Shown here: positions 1-14,285 of the stretch, one piece after another
Numbering within the stretch: the first letter of the stretch is position 1
Layout of the letters: each line of letters opens with the position of its first letter
DNA from: Poecilobothrus nobilitatus
Lineage: Eukaryota; Arthropoda; Insecta; Diptera; Dolichopodidae
Direction of reading: 5' to 3'
Assembly (NCBI GenBank): GCA_947095535.1
Contig: OX352774.1
Span: forward strand, 240,213,825-240,277,824
DNA length: 64,000 nucleotides
Notes under the pieces: model-generated
Seen by the model: only the letters and a program-made list of their open reading frames with translations
The model's database searches: none
Told to the model about the DNA's origin: nothing
Program-made: the position numbers and the translations under genes

Positions 1-1639
1 TTTCATTACACACTTTGTTTTAGTCCTATGGAGAGAAATCTTAATGGGACACTTAAATTTTTATTTTCTTGGACTCTTGTCTCACATAGACAAGCAAGTT
101 TTAGCCCCACATCTATATATTTTTTTTTGGTGTATTTGTTCATTGATTTCCTACTTTGTAATTGTGCAGAGAAGCTACATATAAAATACTATAACTACGA
201 AAAGTCAAATTTAAAAGAAATTTAATTTTTTCAAATGTTTTTTTTTTTTTATCAAAATTTCCTTTTCAAAATTCAGTTTTTTCAAGATTTTGTTTTAAAA
301 AGATTTTAATTTTTTCTATGCTTTTTTTTCAATTACATATCCTAAAAAGAAAATTCAGCTTTCAAGTTTTTTTTTTTCAAAATTCATTTTTTTCAAGATT
401 TTTATTTTTCAAGTTTTTTTTCTTTCTAGAAATGAGAGTTGACCCAATTTAAAGTATTTAATATTATAGAAAATTTTTGAATATAAATTATTTATATCTA
501 ATAGATAGTATAATGTTATTCTTGAATATTTGTTTTAACTTAAAAAAATTTTCTTGAAAAATTTTCATGAAAATTTTCTTTTACTTTTTTTTATTGTTTT
601 TTTTTTTTTAGGTTTTAATAAGAATTTAAATTCTTAATGAATGATGACTTTTGTTTTTTTTTTGTATCATTGTATTTTTTCATAATTAGTAAAATTGTAA
701 AACTGAAAATTTAACAACTTTAAAAACTAACAACTTTTTTGTTTTTTTTTTTTTTTTAAACATATACACATAATATATAAATATGTAAATATAATATATA
801 TTATATTATATAATTTAAATATTTGTGGATTTTAAATTATGTATTTGAAGTTTTTGAATATTTTTTTCTTCGGGCAAAAAAATAATTTTTCTGAGAATTA
901 AAATTATGTTTAAATATGTAAGAGAATTTTCCGGTAATTGGATTCTTCTTAATAAATAAATATAGGTAATGATATATTGAAAAATTTCTAATAATTTTAT
1001 TATGAAAATTTTTTTTTTTTGAAATATCGATACTTATACGTTATATGAATACGAGAAAAAAGTATTTGTAATATTAAAATATTCAATTGTTAATATATTC
1101 TATTCTAATAGGAATGTTAAAAATTTTTTAAGAATTTTTATATAATAAATTGTAATTTGAAAAGAAATTTCAAAAGTAATTCAAAATAATAATTGGAGTA
1201 TAAAATTAATTAATGGTTCTTATATAATATGTGGTTACAATTAATATTTTTTGGTGTACAAATTATTTATAAATAGTTTTTATGATTCAAAAAATTTAAA
1301 TTCAAATGAAAGAATTCACATATACGTATACATAATTGTATAAATATTATATAAGAAAAAAAAAATTTTTTTTATGAAGAAAATGGCAAAAAAAAAACTA
1401 TTTTTTATGGTGTACTATGGTTTTTTTAAATACTCATTTTATTTTTAAAGATAAAAATGGTAAACAACGTTTTTGATTTAAAATTTTATTAAAATATCTA
1501 AACCTAACCAAAATCTTAAAAATTAATGCTAAATTTAAATAATATGTACTCCATTTTAAGATGGATTTGTTGTTAAAGCTGTAGTGAGCGAATGTTTTGA
1601 GAATAAAGCTGTAATGAGCGGGCAAGTCAAAATTTAAAC
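1..1639. other. AT-rich DNA, no gene seen
   Basis: Poly-T runs joined by TTCAAGTTTTT / TTCAAGATTTT repeats at 230-420; nothing with coding character. Short open frames here are low-complexity. Confidence 0.6.
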
Positions 1640-2504
1640 TGATGGTTTTTAAAGGCGCACATTTCCAAAGCACAATACAAAATGTTACTTGCAGCAAAAT
1701 TTGAAATTTTTTTTTAGAATAACCTACATACAATAGGAAAAAAATGTTAAAAATAAAAAGAGACTTTCTTGAATTTTAAGAGAATTCTACATAACTAAGA
1801 AAAACCATTAACACATGTAAAATTATAAAGTTGAAGCTTTAATATTTGCCTTTTATATTGAAAAAATTTGTACAGGTGCTTAAGTTATAATAGGTGTCTA
1901 AAAATATTTTCAATTTTTTAGTTCTAATAACTGTTAAACAGAGAGTGTGATACAAAAAAAAAATCCTGAGGACATTTATACTAATTCTAAAAGTTCTTTC
2001 GTTCTTCAAAATTTCAAGTCTCTATCTAAAAGCGTGCCGGAGTTATGAAGGAAGAAAAATCATGCAAAATTTTGTCTTCACATAATGATAAATTTAAATA
2101 GTAAATTGCAAAACATTGCATAATTTTGATATTGTTTTATAAAGGTAAGAAAAGTTTCGGTTTTCTAGCGTTTTTAAATCGTAAAACTATTACGCAGAAC
2201 CTGATATCATATATACGTTTGAAAATAGAATTTTTTAACACACAAAAAAAAAAATATAGCTTAATTTTTATATTGAACATGAACATGAAATATACATATT
2301 TAAAAATAGGGTTTTTTAAGTTTGAGAGGCTGTAGCCCATGATGGATGGGGCTATATGAAAAAGTTATTCTATAACATTAATTTTTTATGAGATCTACCC
2401 ATGGTTAAATTTGCATTGCTATATTTTTAACGGTGTGAGCGGTGTGAGAGAGTGACATTAATAGGTACATTTTTTCAAAATTTTTTTGGAAATGTGCTAA
2501 AAAG
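1640..2504 (+). repeat. Hairpin-ended dispersed repeat, most complete copy
   Basis: This copy shows the full order of the family: a head with GGCGCACATTTCCAAA, a block with an ACAGGTG-type motif before CTAAAAAT, a block GCAAAATTTTGT-TTCACATAA, a block with GGATGGGGCTATATGAAAAAG, and an end with GTACATTTTTTCAAAA followed by GGAAATGTGCTAAAAA, which can pair as a small hairpin. No reading frame is conserved. Six to eight other copies lie in the window in both orientations. Confidence 0.7.
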
Positions 2505-5500
2505 CTGAGGAGAGTATCTGTTCAGAAATCCAATTAATATTTGCTAATTCAAGCAAATGCTTAATGCGAAAGTAAAGTAGTTTTACAGAAAAATTCTGCG
2601 TTTTTTGCAGGATTACTGTTTTAGGTAAAGGTAGATCAATAATAATGGTTTATTTTTTGATATTTTAGGTAATAATTCTAGTATTAACTATTGAAGTCAG
2701 ACAAATTCGAATTGATGACAATAAGTATAATTCATAACAAAGAAAGATATGCAAATATATGTAGGACGGAGAAAATTACAAAGCGGTAACACTTACATAT
2801 AACATATAACATTTAACTATACTATTTTCTATGTTCGAAAACAAAAACACACAACAAATTTCTTTTTCTTTTCTTTTTTTCTTTCACTCTCTCTCTCTCT
2901 TTCTTGTCATTAAGTTAAAGCAAAACGGGAGAAGTACTAAAACACACGCTAAATAGCACACTTTAAGCTCAGAAGCCGTCAAATTCAGTAGTTAGTTTTA
3001 GTTTTATTAAAATAATTATTTTAAAGTTCGAATTTCTTATATTAAAAAATTAACTTATATTAAACTATTGAATACATTGAAAACATTGAATACATTGAAT
3101 AAATTTTATATACATTTTATATTACATGAAATTGTATCAAAATTACAGTTAAATAAATGTCAATAAATTATAATTGAAAAGAAAAAAACATCAAAATAAA
3201 CTCATCCATTTTTAATTTTTACATAATATATTAAAAAGAAATTAGGTGGGCCAAATTCTAGGAGTATTTCTGGTGAATTTGCGCTGAAAAGTTTAAATTC
3301 ATGCTATGAAGTTAAATGATCAAGAAAGGAAAAAAAAAAACGAATATTGTGAATCTGCCAATTTAAAATTACAATTGGCAATTACAAAATTAAAACAAAT
3401 GTCAAAAACGATTTAAGGTTTAATAAATAAAAAATCTTTTGAATAATGAATTAAATTGAAATAATTATTATTCAATGTCTGTTTAAATTAAATTTTAAAT
3501 ATGAATAAAAAATTAAACCAATACCAATTACAAATTGTATGATAAACTTTTTTTTTTGTAAATTTTATATTATAAAAATGCATAAATTTTTTTGCCTGTC
3601 AAGAGGTATAACAATAAAGATCTAAAGTACCATGAGTGCTATGAATAAAATAATATAAAAGAAACAATGAAGAATGATAAAACTTTTATTTTTTTTTTTT
3701 TTGGTTTTTGTTTTTCTCAGTAGGATAATTGTATACAATTTAATGTCAAGTGTGTTCTTTTCCCATATTTTAAATTTTTATTTTTTTTTTTTTAACTTTA
3801 TTTCCAAAGAACTGACACACTTTTTCTTTTTTTTTTTGAAAATTCGATAATGCATTTTTTTTTTTGTTTGTGTTATCTATTCTTTTTTACTCTTCTGTAA
3901 ATCCCTAAACTATATATGTATATTCAAAAAGATTTTTATTTTTTAAAGGAAAAGAATAGAGTACTAATATAATAGAGATTGTGAGATTAAAAAACACTTC
4001 AACTTGAAACTTCTAGAGAGAAAAGATTCATAAGGATTTTACGGTTTATATATGTACTTAATTGAAATTTGAAGAATATTATTTAAATTTATGGTGAGAT
4101 TACAATTTATAGAGGTGTGGTGAATTATAAAGATAAAAAAATGTTTTTGAATATTTATATGACTAGCTATACTATTATAAATATTTTAATTATTTTAATA
4201 TTAATATTTATAGTCAAAAATTAAATTGATCCAAGTATATTTTTGGTATGGCTATGGATGAAGTTAGATGAGTATGCTTGTTCTATCAATGAAAAATTAA
4301 TTTTTTTATGACGCCCACAAAACACCATTGAAATTTCTCAATAAAGTGCAAAGTAGAGTAATTTGATTTATAACGATCATAATGTTATTTCACTTTTTTC
4401 TTCCTTTGGTCTCTGTCATCAATCAGGAACACGTGTTTTGTTTTATAGATATTTTTTCGTAGAGAGGGTATATAATGATTTACTTAAAAATGTATGCCTC
4501 TATTAAAAATTTTCAAAAGAGAAATAAGAAGAGTTTTAGCTATTCAATTTTATGAGTGGTTGAAATAGCAACATTGAGTTTCAATTCTTTTGTAATATGA
4601 AAATTGCGAATATGGAATCATTTAATATAAAATATAATATTTTTTGAAATTTAATAAAAAAAAAAAAAACAATCGTTTTACATATAAACTATTTCACTCC
4701 TTAATATTCACTTTGCGTTGTATTAGCAGTACGTTTGTATACCAAACACCTTTAATCTATAGTTTGGGTTGCATCAAACACTTTTAACCTATAGTTTAGG
4801 TTTTTAAAATAAAACAAAAATAACAAAAGTTTTGTTTTAGTTAGTCATTTTAATTTAGTGCAATTATTTTTATGAAAAGTAAAAATAAAACTTTCCTTAT
4901 TTTAAGGTGTTTTTTCAAAATATCGTTAATATTAAAATTTTCTAAAAAATAAAAATAAAGGTTAAATCAGGTTTCATAAAGATTATTTACTATTATTATA
5001 GCAATTTCCAAAAAGTTTTACAAAATAAATATTTTCAAAAATTTAAACTTTAACAGATTTTTTAAGAACCGTTTTGATGATGCAAAAAAAAACTTTTACT
5101 GATTTCAAAAAATTACATGAAATTGAGAAGTACAAGTAACAAATATCAAACCATCACTGAAGGTCGAATTAAAATATGTATTCGAAAACAATATAAAATA
5201 TATTTTTAAAATTATTATTTTTTGTATACGAGTATATAAGATTAATAATAGCAAACAAAACTATTTTATTTGGGATATATACCAAAACATGAACTTAAAA
5301 ATATTGCACATATATGTATTTATTATACATAAAAAAGCTAAAACAAAACACATAAACATAAGCATAAGTTTCGTGGAAACTTTTCCCAAAATACAAGATA
5401 AAATAAAATATTTTATAAAAGGTAACTATTGTATCAACTTCATATTAACCATTTTATTTCCTTCTACAATAACACATATATATATATATATATATAAATG

Positions 5501-5674
5501 CATATAATTTTGAAACCCTGAAGAAAAAATAATATTTTTGTATATTTATATAGGGTGTCTGATTTTCAATGGTTTTTCTTGAGGTGATAGATCGCAGATG
5601 TCGGAACGCGAAATATATTATTCCCGGGCAGTGATCTTTGTACATATTTTTGAAAAGAAAATCATATCCTTTTC
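2505..5674. other. AT-rich DNA, no gene seen
   Basis: Homopolymer runs and a CT run near 2887-2905. At 4740-4800 a short tandem (ACCTTTAATCTATAGTTTGG then CTTTTAACCTATAGTTTAGG) is seen. No exon-like segment. Confidence 0.55.
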
Positions 5675-5845
5675 TTATTATTATTATTATTATTATTATT
5701 ACCACTATTAATTATACGATATACACTATTACGATATGAAATTACTACATATTTTTTATTTATATAACCTGACCGGGGTTTGAACCCAAGACCGTTCGAT
5801 TGAAAGGTTGGTGACTTAACCACTGCGCCGCCATGAGTCAGATAT
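5675..5845 (-). mobile_element. tRNA-derived SINE, family B, with (TAA)n tail
   Basis: On the minus strand GGCGGCGCAGTGGTTAAGTC and GGGTTCAAACCCCGG form the A and B boxes of a tRNA-like head. It ends in a TAATAA repeat at 5675-5700. The acceptor stem does not close, so I do not call it a tRNA gene. Confidence 0.55.
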
Positions 5846-8800
5846 GATTTGAAAGATTTTAAATATTAAGACTATCAGTTTTTATATGAGGATCTAAAAA
5901 AATTTCTTGTTAACTTAAATGCAAAATATAAAACTTTTTAGTTTAAAAAATTGTGATAATTTTATATTTTTTTTTTTTCAAATAATTATGATTTTTTTGG
6001 AATGGTGATATAAAGCTATACGCAATAAAGCCAGAATTTCCTTATTTCGCTTTTGCTTTTATTTCACGATTCTGATTTTTTTTATTTATTTCATTTCATT
6101 CATAGTTATTAATTAAGTAAAATTTGATTTCATTTTTTAATTTTATAAGTTCCACAATTTGTGTCATATCTTACCTTAATATAATTGTCATTTCCCAATA
6201 TAATTTTATTAAAGAAGAAAATTTCTAAAAAGACATTTAAATTGATTGAAGATATAATATTGATATTATAAGATATTTTGTAATTAACGAGAAATCTTTA
6301 AAAATATTTATATTTATAAAACCAGAGAGTTTTTATATATCTTAAATAAAATTTCAATTTTATAGAAGGAATAAGGTCCGAATAAATTTTTTTGTTTGTA
6401 TTAATATCCAAATAAATTAAAAAAAATATAAAAAAATATTAAAAGTGGAGAAGAAATTCGCAACGCATAGTAACAGGGTGGATCACAATAAATTTACAGC
6501 ACATCTTATATAACAATTTAATCTAATCAAAACTTTGATTGTTGGACACCCTGTACCCACAAAAAAAAAATATAATATTCGATATCAGGTTATTATACTA
6601 GGTATAAGAAAGTTGAAGAAAAAGAATGAACTAAAAAATTTTAAAGAAAATTTCCTGCATTCTTTTCTTTAAGTCATTATAAATCGTTAAAAACTTAAGT
6701 TTGAATCCTTGTTGAAAAAAAGCAATTTTATATATCTTTATTTTTTTTAACTTTTTTTTTTTTTATGCCGAAAAAAAAAAATATTAATATTTTTTTTCTT
6801 CTATTAAAACATTTTAAAAAAAAAAAAAACTTTTGAAAAGAATAATAAAAGTGCAAAAGACACTAACAACAATAGAAAAAGAGTGGTCATTATAAAAAGT
6901 ATGTGATAACTAGAAAAACGAAAAAAAGATTTTCAAAAAGAAAAACTATACACAAACATACAATAAAAAAAAAAAGAAAAACTGATAAAAAAGACTAGAA
7001 CAAAAAATAATAAATTGGACAATACAATAAGAAAAAAACTATTTCAATTCTTTTTTTAATGTTACCAGTAGTACATATTTTATTTATTTTGCTTTTTTTT
7101 TTAACTCCCTGTAGATTTTAACACTTTACTTGTTTTTTTTTTTTTTAACTATATACTAAAATGTACACAAAATTTCTTAACAATAAAAACATTTTTTTGT
7201 CAAAAGAAAAAAATACAAAGATTGGAAAATTGAGAAATTTTTTCTAAAGTTTTTCTTTAGGCATTTTTCTGGTTTTGTTGAAATAAAAAAAAAATAATCA
7301 TAAGTAAACCAAAAAAAAAAAAAAATACTACTAAATAATTGTGGAAAATTTTCCTAAATTGAAGACAATCTTGTTTTTATTTTCTCTTTTCTTTATTCTA
7401 ATCCCTAGACTTGTTTTTTTTTTTGAACAATCTGTATAGTAAATTAAGTGTTTTGTCCTAAATTTTATTTGGTTTTTTTTTGTTTTTGTTTTTTTCTTTA
7501 ATTCATAAAGAAAAAAATTTTTCTTTTTTCTTTAGCCAATTTTCACAAGTTAACAATTTTGATATTATCTTGTTTATAAATATGTATATTATACAAATAG
7601 TTTGTTTTTTATTGAGGGTATATTATTACATTTGGGTGATCATAATTAAGAAGCAGTTGAACAAGACTATCTTAATATATACTTTTAAAATTTAAGTTCG
7701 AAAATAATACTAATGAATAATCTTGTTATTTGACGTAACGCATGGAGATGATGAAAATATTTCTAAAATATTTACTTACCTGGGATATGATTTAAATTAC
7801 ATAATCATCCCTTGATTACAGTTTAACTTTTGTTGAATTAATAACAAAAATTAATAAAGAGTAACGTGGAGTTCGAACCGATTATTCCGAATTGAAAAAA
7901 TAGGAAGGATGTACCGCAAGAATAATGGTACCTAATACATCAATACGTAGGATACTTAAATATTGTAAAAAGATATATATATATATAAAATAGATATATA
8001 ATATATTTTTTTTGAATTAATAAAAAATAGATCTAATATATATAGTTTTTTGAAATTTAACTATCGTATAAATAGAAGTGAAATTAAATAGTAAAAATAA
8101 TTAATCAAAAAACAATTCAAAACTACTTTTTTTTTCATATTATTTTTTTTTTTTTTTAATATAAAACTACATTCATTTCAGTTCAGCTCAGGAGACATTT
8201 TTCATTTCTAAATCCCTTTTTTACACAAAAATGTTTAAGAATAAAACAAATATGTATTGGACAAAAAAAAAAAAAGGACCTTTAACAACAAGCTGTCTGC
8301 TAGCACCTTATTTTATCACATATTGTGTAAGTGCTAAGTCCAAAAAACCAAAAAAAAAAGAAAAATTAATAAAACAACTGTTCCTTGTTTTTTTTTTTTG
8401 CTACTTTCATTTTTTACTTTACAGGACTATTCACATAATAAGTAATATCTGTACTAATAATAATAAATAATCATAACAAAAATAACTATAACGATATGTT
8501 TCATCTTTTTATTATTATAATGAAAATTTACCCAAATATTTTTTTTTTTATTTTGGAACTTTTTTTTAGTCCTAGAAGTTGATTATGTTTTATATTATTT
8601 CATTTTTTTTTTTTTTTTTAATTTGTGTTAGTTGATTAAAATGAAAAAGGATATATATAAATGTGTAGGTTATGTTACAACAAAACAAAAACAAAAAAAA
8701 AAGGACTTAATTTATATTTTTATGAAAAACAAACAAAAAAAAAAAAAAAATAAAACAAGGTACTATTTATAACTTGTTGTTAAGAAAAACAACTAAATTT

Positions 8801-9185
8801 TATAATAATTTTATTTGTTGTCTTGACAAAACCTGTGATAAAATTATATATACATAGGTAAGTATGTAATATATAAAAAGTAATATAATGCTTGTAAAAT
8901 TTTATTCCGATTTAAAGCATATTACAAATATTTCTAAAATAGATAGTTAGTTTTGGTTTTTCTTTTATTTTTGACAAATATTATTTAAATGTCAGTCTGT
9001 TTGTGTTTCATTTATTTTTTGTTTTCTTTTTTTGTTTGGTGGTGGTTTTTTCTTTTTATAGTGGTTGGTATTTTGTGCGAGATCATAATTTAAAAGCGGT
9101 TCAAAAGAAATGTCAATGTTATATAATAAATATATATAATATTAATAAAACGAGGAAGAATACAGTTGCCTTTGTCAACTCTTAG
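5846..9185. other. AT-rich DNA, no gene seen
   Basis: Mostly A and T runs. A TTCGAACCGATT near 7872 looks like a B box but has no A box or stem. Nothing else stands out. Confidence 0.55.
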
Positions 9186-10730
9186 ATACCCGTACGAACC
9201 GTTAGTATGTTAACAGCCTGTCACTCTGCTCACAATATTATTTTTTAAATATTTTAGTATTTTAAAATAATTTGGGTGAATTTTATAATTTCTAGAACTA
9301 TGGCTTGTACATATATTCAAACTATATGTTTATATGTACATTCTTCAAAAGCAGATTCTAACCTTCCACATAACGATTATCAATCCAAAACTTTTCAAAT
9401 ATTCTATAGTACCATTTAATACTAAGCGGTAAATGTATATTAAATTTACTAAGTACAAAACAGTAAATATAATTTTAAATATTATATTATATTATATTTA
9501 AATATTCCATTGACAGAATAATTTCTTATAAGTACAATAAAATACATATATATATGTAAATACGGCGCTATATAATATACATCTATACTCTTATCATTCA
9601 TTCACTAGTGACATATACGATATGTAAATAAACATGATATTATATACGTATGTATATATATTAATATCATATAAATAAAAATTCTTCAAGCAACCGTTAT
9701 GTTGTTTATTTATTTGCATTTTTATGTACTACGCATTATATCCTCAACAATTTCAAATTATCGAGTAAAACAAAATGGAAAAAATTCGTTTTAAAGAAAT
9801 TTGTTAGAAAATTTGAAAAAATCAAGTAACACTTTCGTCAATTATAAAGTAACCCTATATTATTAAAAAAAGTTATTAACAGAAATAAGAGTATGATGTC
9901 GAAGCTTTAATTTTTGTGTATTACTTCAAAAAAATGTTAACAGGTGTTCAAGTTACAGGTGTTTAAAAATAGCAAATTTTCAGTTTTTGACTCCTTACAG
10001 CTCCTAAACGGGGGGTGATACAAAAAAATTTCTGAAATGACTCATACTTATTTTCAAAGATCTAACTTCTGTCAAACTTTCAAGTTTCCAGCTTAACCCG
10101 TTCAGAAGATAGAAGGGTTAAAGGATTTTGCAAAATTTTAGTTTCGCATAACGGTAAATTAAGACACCGTATGCCACAAAAATATATTTATTGTATATAT
10201 TCTTTTAAAGCTAATAAAAGTAGTAATCGTTTGGCGTTTTCAAAATGAAGATATACCTTATACAACTTGTGCTATAACAATTTAAATATAGAGCTTTTTT
10301 GAACCTTTGGGGAGCTGTAGCTCCGTAACGGGTGGGGCTACAAAAAAAAGTTATTAAAAATAAAATTAATATTTTTGTGAGATCTATCAGTACTTAAAAT
10401 TTCATAGCTCTATTGCAAAAAAAATGTGGGGATCTAAAAGTTAGGTGTTCGAGAGCTACCCTAAGGCTTGGTCCAAACTCAACCAAAAAAAATAGGAAAC
10501 CTACAAATTACTCCCAAAATATTTTGTGTAAATTTCAAGATTCTAGCTTTCTTAGTTTTTGAGTTAGCGTGCTGACGGACGGACGGACGGACGGACGGAC
10601 ATGGCTCAAAAGTCTTAGAATTTTTTTCTGATCCGATCCATACCTTTGAAGGAATATCTAGCTCGCTTATTTCGAGGTGTTACAAACGGAGGAGTAATTT
10701 TATTATACCCGATCCTATCGTACGGGTATA
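9186..10730 (-). mobile_element. Non-autonomous TIR element with ATACCCGTACGA ends
   Basis: The outer ends are ATACCCGTACGA at 9186-9197 and its inverse at 10719-10730. The right end carries a second inverted TATACCC at 10705-10711 that can fold back on the terminal GGGTATA. Just inside lies a GGAC tetranucleotide run (about 10573-10601) next to a GAGTTAGCGTGCTGAC block. The body from about 9850 to 10430 belongs to the hairpin-ended repeat family, so this may be a composite or nested element. No coding sequence is visible. Confidence 0.55.
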
Positions 10731-11801
10731 AATATATAATATGAACAATACTAAAAAAAAAATTGAAATAAAACAACACTTTAACAAATTATTAGCGTAC
10801 CTATTATTTCTTTTATTCGAATTACAAAGCTTCCCTATTTTTATTTGTTTAAGATCATCATAAACTTGAAGCTGAAAATATATTTTAATGAATTGAGTTT
10901 TGTATCCTTTTTTTTTTTACAGTATAATAAACAGTAAATAATTATAAATAACAGTAATAAATTTTTAATTCCTAAGAATTCTATAATAAAATCTCTTTCG
11001 GTTGCAAACAGAATTACGATGAAATATTAATTCTTTGCAACCACTTCAGTTTTACGTTGTACCGTTGTAATTCCAATAACGGTAAAAATCTAAAATATAT
11101 ATTTTCAATTTTGCTTTTGCAATTTAAGATCATAGTTATAAGGGTTTTCTTTCATAATACTATATATAATATCATAATTACAAAAATTATGGTATTACAT
11201 CTATTTTGTAAAAGTATAAAAAAACAATAGAATTGAGGTCCTTTTTAAGGATTAAAGTTTTTGATAGAAAAGGTTTTTTTTTTTTTTTTTTGCATATAGG
11301 AATATATACATTATATATGTAGATTTGGTATTCTTCTTTTTGAATAATTTAAAGTTTTTTTTTCTTAACAAGGGAAAAATTAAAATTTACAAACAAAATA
11401 ATGTTTGAAAAATAATTGAACCTACAGTATCCACAGTCATTAGACATGAAAAACTTAAAAACAACTTATGAAAAATGTTAAAAAAAAAAAAATTAATTTT
11501 CCTTGAAAATATACTCTTGATTTTTGTTAACTATAAAGTTGTAGAGCAAAAAAAAAAAAACAAATTATTTTTATAACATAATATTTAACCTTAAAACACA
11601 AAATTATTTATTAAAAATGAAATTAATAAAAAATGTATAAAAATAGTCAATTTACTTGAAAAGTAATATGAGATACATTTAAGAGAAAATAAATTACAAA
11701 AAAAAAAAAAAAATTTCTGAAAAATTTGTATTTAAATTAGAAAAGAATTATATTGAAATTTTCCAAAATAAAATAAGATAGAATGTTTAAAATTTTGATG
11801 T
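10731..11801. other. AT-rich DNA, no gene seen
   Basis: Lies between the TIR element and the LINE fragment. I see no exon, RNA or clear repeat. Confidence 0.5.
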
Positions 11802-12310
11802 TTAAAAGATAGAATGATTAAAATTTATTTTTCTTCTAATGGCGAGCTCGATGTAAGTGTTGGACTTCTTTACTATGTTTCTCCATTCATCTCGATTTTG
11901 TGCAGTTGTTTTCCAGTTTCTCGCGTTTAATTTTCTTGCGTTGTTTTCGATGTTATATAACCATCTTGTTTTTGGTCTACCTGTTGCTTTTCTAAAATTT
12001 GGTCTTGCAACAAATATCTTTTTCTGGATCCGGCTATTATTCATTCTAGTTATGTGACCAGCCCATCTTAACTGTTGAGCTTTTGCAAATCTTACTATAT
12101 CCTCTATATTTATTAATTCATTTAATCGAAATTGTTTCTTCTAATATAGTCCCCAGTTTCTAATCTTTCAGCACCAAATATTTTCCTAAGAATTTTCCTT
12201 TCAAATATACGGAGGTAATTTTCATCAGTTATTGTTAATGTGCACAATTTACACCCATATGTTACTACCGGGTGGATGATAGTTTTGTATATTATAATTT
12301 TGATATGTTT
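11802..12310 (-). pseudogene. Non-LTR retrotransposon (LINE) reverse transcriptase C-terminus, broken
   Basis: The minus strand reads KTIIHPVVTYGCKLCTLTIT, then ENYLRIFERKILRKIFGAER, then after a one-base frameshift near 12125 AQQLRWAGHITRMNNSRIQK and GRPKTRWLYNIENNARKLNA, ending NWKTTAQNRDEWRNIVKKS. This series (YG, ERKILRKIFG, RWAGH, GRPKTRW, DRDEWR) is the well-known end of insect endonuclease/reverse-transcriptase LINE proteins. The frameshift and missing upstream domains show a dead fragment. The clade cannot be fixed from this part. Confidence 0.75.
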
Positions 12311-12734
12311 GGATAGTAATCAATTTTTACTATACAGTTTAAATAATTCGGTTTTTTAAAAATTTTAAGAATCCTTGTTCAATTAAAATTCGTTTATGAA
12401 TAAAAACTCTGTTTGTTTAAAGAATGCAATCATATGTTTTCAAACTATTTTTTTTTTTTTGTTTCCACTCTTATAACGAGTAAAGCATTTCCACTAAGTT
12501 CTTTATTATTCATATTTGACTTCAGTTTGTGGAATCATTATTTTCACTATGCCTTTTATGACTTGGCTGGAGTTATTGAACCCAAATATTGAAAGCAAAT
12601 AAATATTTTTTTATTTGTGCGACATCTATTAGTTTTTACAAGAATTATTTTATTTTTATTTTGTTCTATATTAAGATAATATGATATCAATTATATGATA
12701 TATTATATATATATACTTATTTTTGATTTTTTTT

Positions 12735-12900
12735 TTTGAGGTTTGGTGGAAAACTCGAAAGTCACCAATAGGAACTGCACGTGCTTCCTCAGGGTAGTGT
12801 TGGACTCTAACCAACCAAAACCACCCCCCTTTTAAAACCTAACTTTAGGATGGAACCTTTAATAGAAACGTACAGTTTGGTTTTGGGGACTTATTCTTGA
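12735..12900. other. GC-richer island, unassigned
   Basis: GAGGTTTGGTGGAAAACTCG, AACTGCACGTGCTTCCTCAG and CCAACCAAAACCACCCCCC stand out from the AT-rich surroundings. It has no long frame on either strand and lies 0.4 kb from the LINE fragment at 11.8-12.3 kb, so it is probably a transposon remnant. Confidence 0.35.
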
Positions 12901-13129
12901 TTTAATTACGATTTTGGTTTAAGAATAAGTTCAACTTCAACTTTAATAATATGATTTAAAAAATTTTCTAATAGTGGTGGATTATTGTATAAAAAAAAAA
13001 GAGGATAAAGGTAAAATTTTCCAAAAAGCTAAAAAAAAATTCTTGGGAATTCTGACTTGTACCAAAAATTTCTTATTATTTATCATAAGCTGAAAACAGT
13101 TTTTTAATTTTAAGAAAACACTTTATAAT

Positions 13130-13600
13130 AAGAAAAGCTGTTGACATAAATAAATCATAATATTAAAGTTTTAATTTGAAAAAATTTGTACAGGTACCTA
13201 AGTTACAGGTGTTTAAAAATTGTAAATTGTAAATTTTCAATTTTTTATCTCTAATAACTCTTAAACAGAGGGAGCTATAAAAAAAAAATTTCTAAAATAA
13301 TATTTGCTAACACATATTTCAAGGTTCTAACTGAAAGTTTGCTGAAGTTGTGCAACATTTTGAAATTTTTAAATTGAAATATAATATTAGAAAAAAAATG
13401 TGAAAAATGATACTTTCTTCAATTTTCAGGAAACAATAAAATAATTAAGAAACTATTAAGACATGAAAAAATATAATATAAAAACTTTAATTTTTGTGTA
13501 TTAATTTGCCAAAACTTTGTACGGGTGTCTGAAAATGCGAAACTTTTATCACCGAATACAAGACTGTACCTCCGTAATCGGTGGGGCTATATAACAAACA
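13130..13600 (+). repeat. Hairpin-ended dispersed repeat, two partial copies
   Basis: At about 13190-13370 the ACAGGT-TAAGTTACAGGTG block, the TTAAACAGAGGGAGCTATA block and the following A-rich part match the copy at 1.6-2.5 kb. From 13380 a second partial copy repeats TTAATTTTTGTGTATTAATTTG and ends with CTCCGTAATCGGTGGGGCTA. The hairpin end is missing. Confidence 0.55.
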
Positions 13601-14285
13601 GAATTTTCTGTTTCAAAATATCAAATTGTCAAAATTTCTTTTAGTATCAGATTTTTATATTTTTTCTTATACAAATATTCTCTTTTATATTCACTTAATT
13701 CATCATATTTTCATTCTATGCCAAAATTATGTAAATTTATTTTTATATAATTACTTCAGCTAATATTTACGAACTTTTATAATTACGGCATTTATTGAAT
13801 TACATTTTTACTTATTCTGTTCTTTTAAATACAATTTGTATCCTGTTATGTTATAAAGTTAATTAATTTTTTTCTTTAATTAACACAAAATAATAACAAT
13901 TTATTTTTAAAAATTATTGCAATAAAAAATTGAAAAAAAAAAAAATTTGTGCAAAAAAAAAAGAAAACTTTTTCAATAAATTTTATCAATTTTTTTTTTA
14001 AATTACTCAAAGTAATTAATTTTCAGTATTTTCTTTTTATATTTTAATATTTTAACTAAAATTTAAAATTAACATTAAAATTAATTAATTTATTTCTTTG
14101 AATAAAAAAAAGTGTACTCGTATAAAAAATTTAGTATTTATTTAAGCAGATAAAACTTTTACTATGGAAAAGTTAACTTTACTTTTTGTTTTTTTTTTTT
14201 CAATTTACCTCAAAAAACATAAATTACAGTAAGGTTAATTTTAAAGTGTTGCCAATATAATGAAATTAGATTTTTTTTTTTTTAA

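Noticed and set aside
5755..5840. Possible tRNA gene on the minus strand
   Set aside because: A and B boxes are present, but the acceptor stem does not pair and a TAA tail follows; better explained as a SINE.
7860..7900. GTTCGAACC near 7872 as a tRNA T-loop
   Set aside because: No A box and no cloverleaf stems around it.
11857..12057. Plus-strand open frame at 11.86-12.06 kb
   Set aside because: It is the antisense shadow of the LINE fragment on the minus strand.
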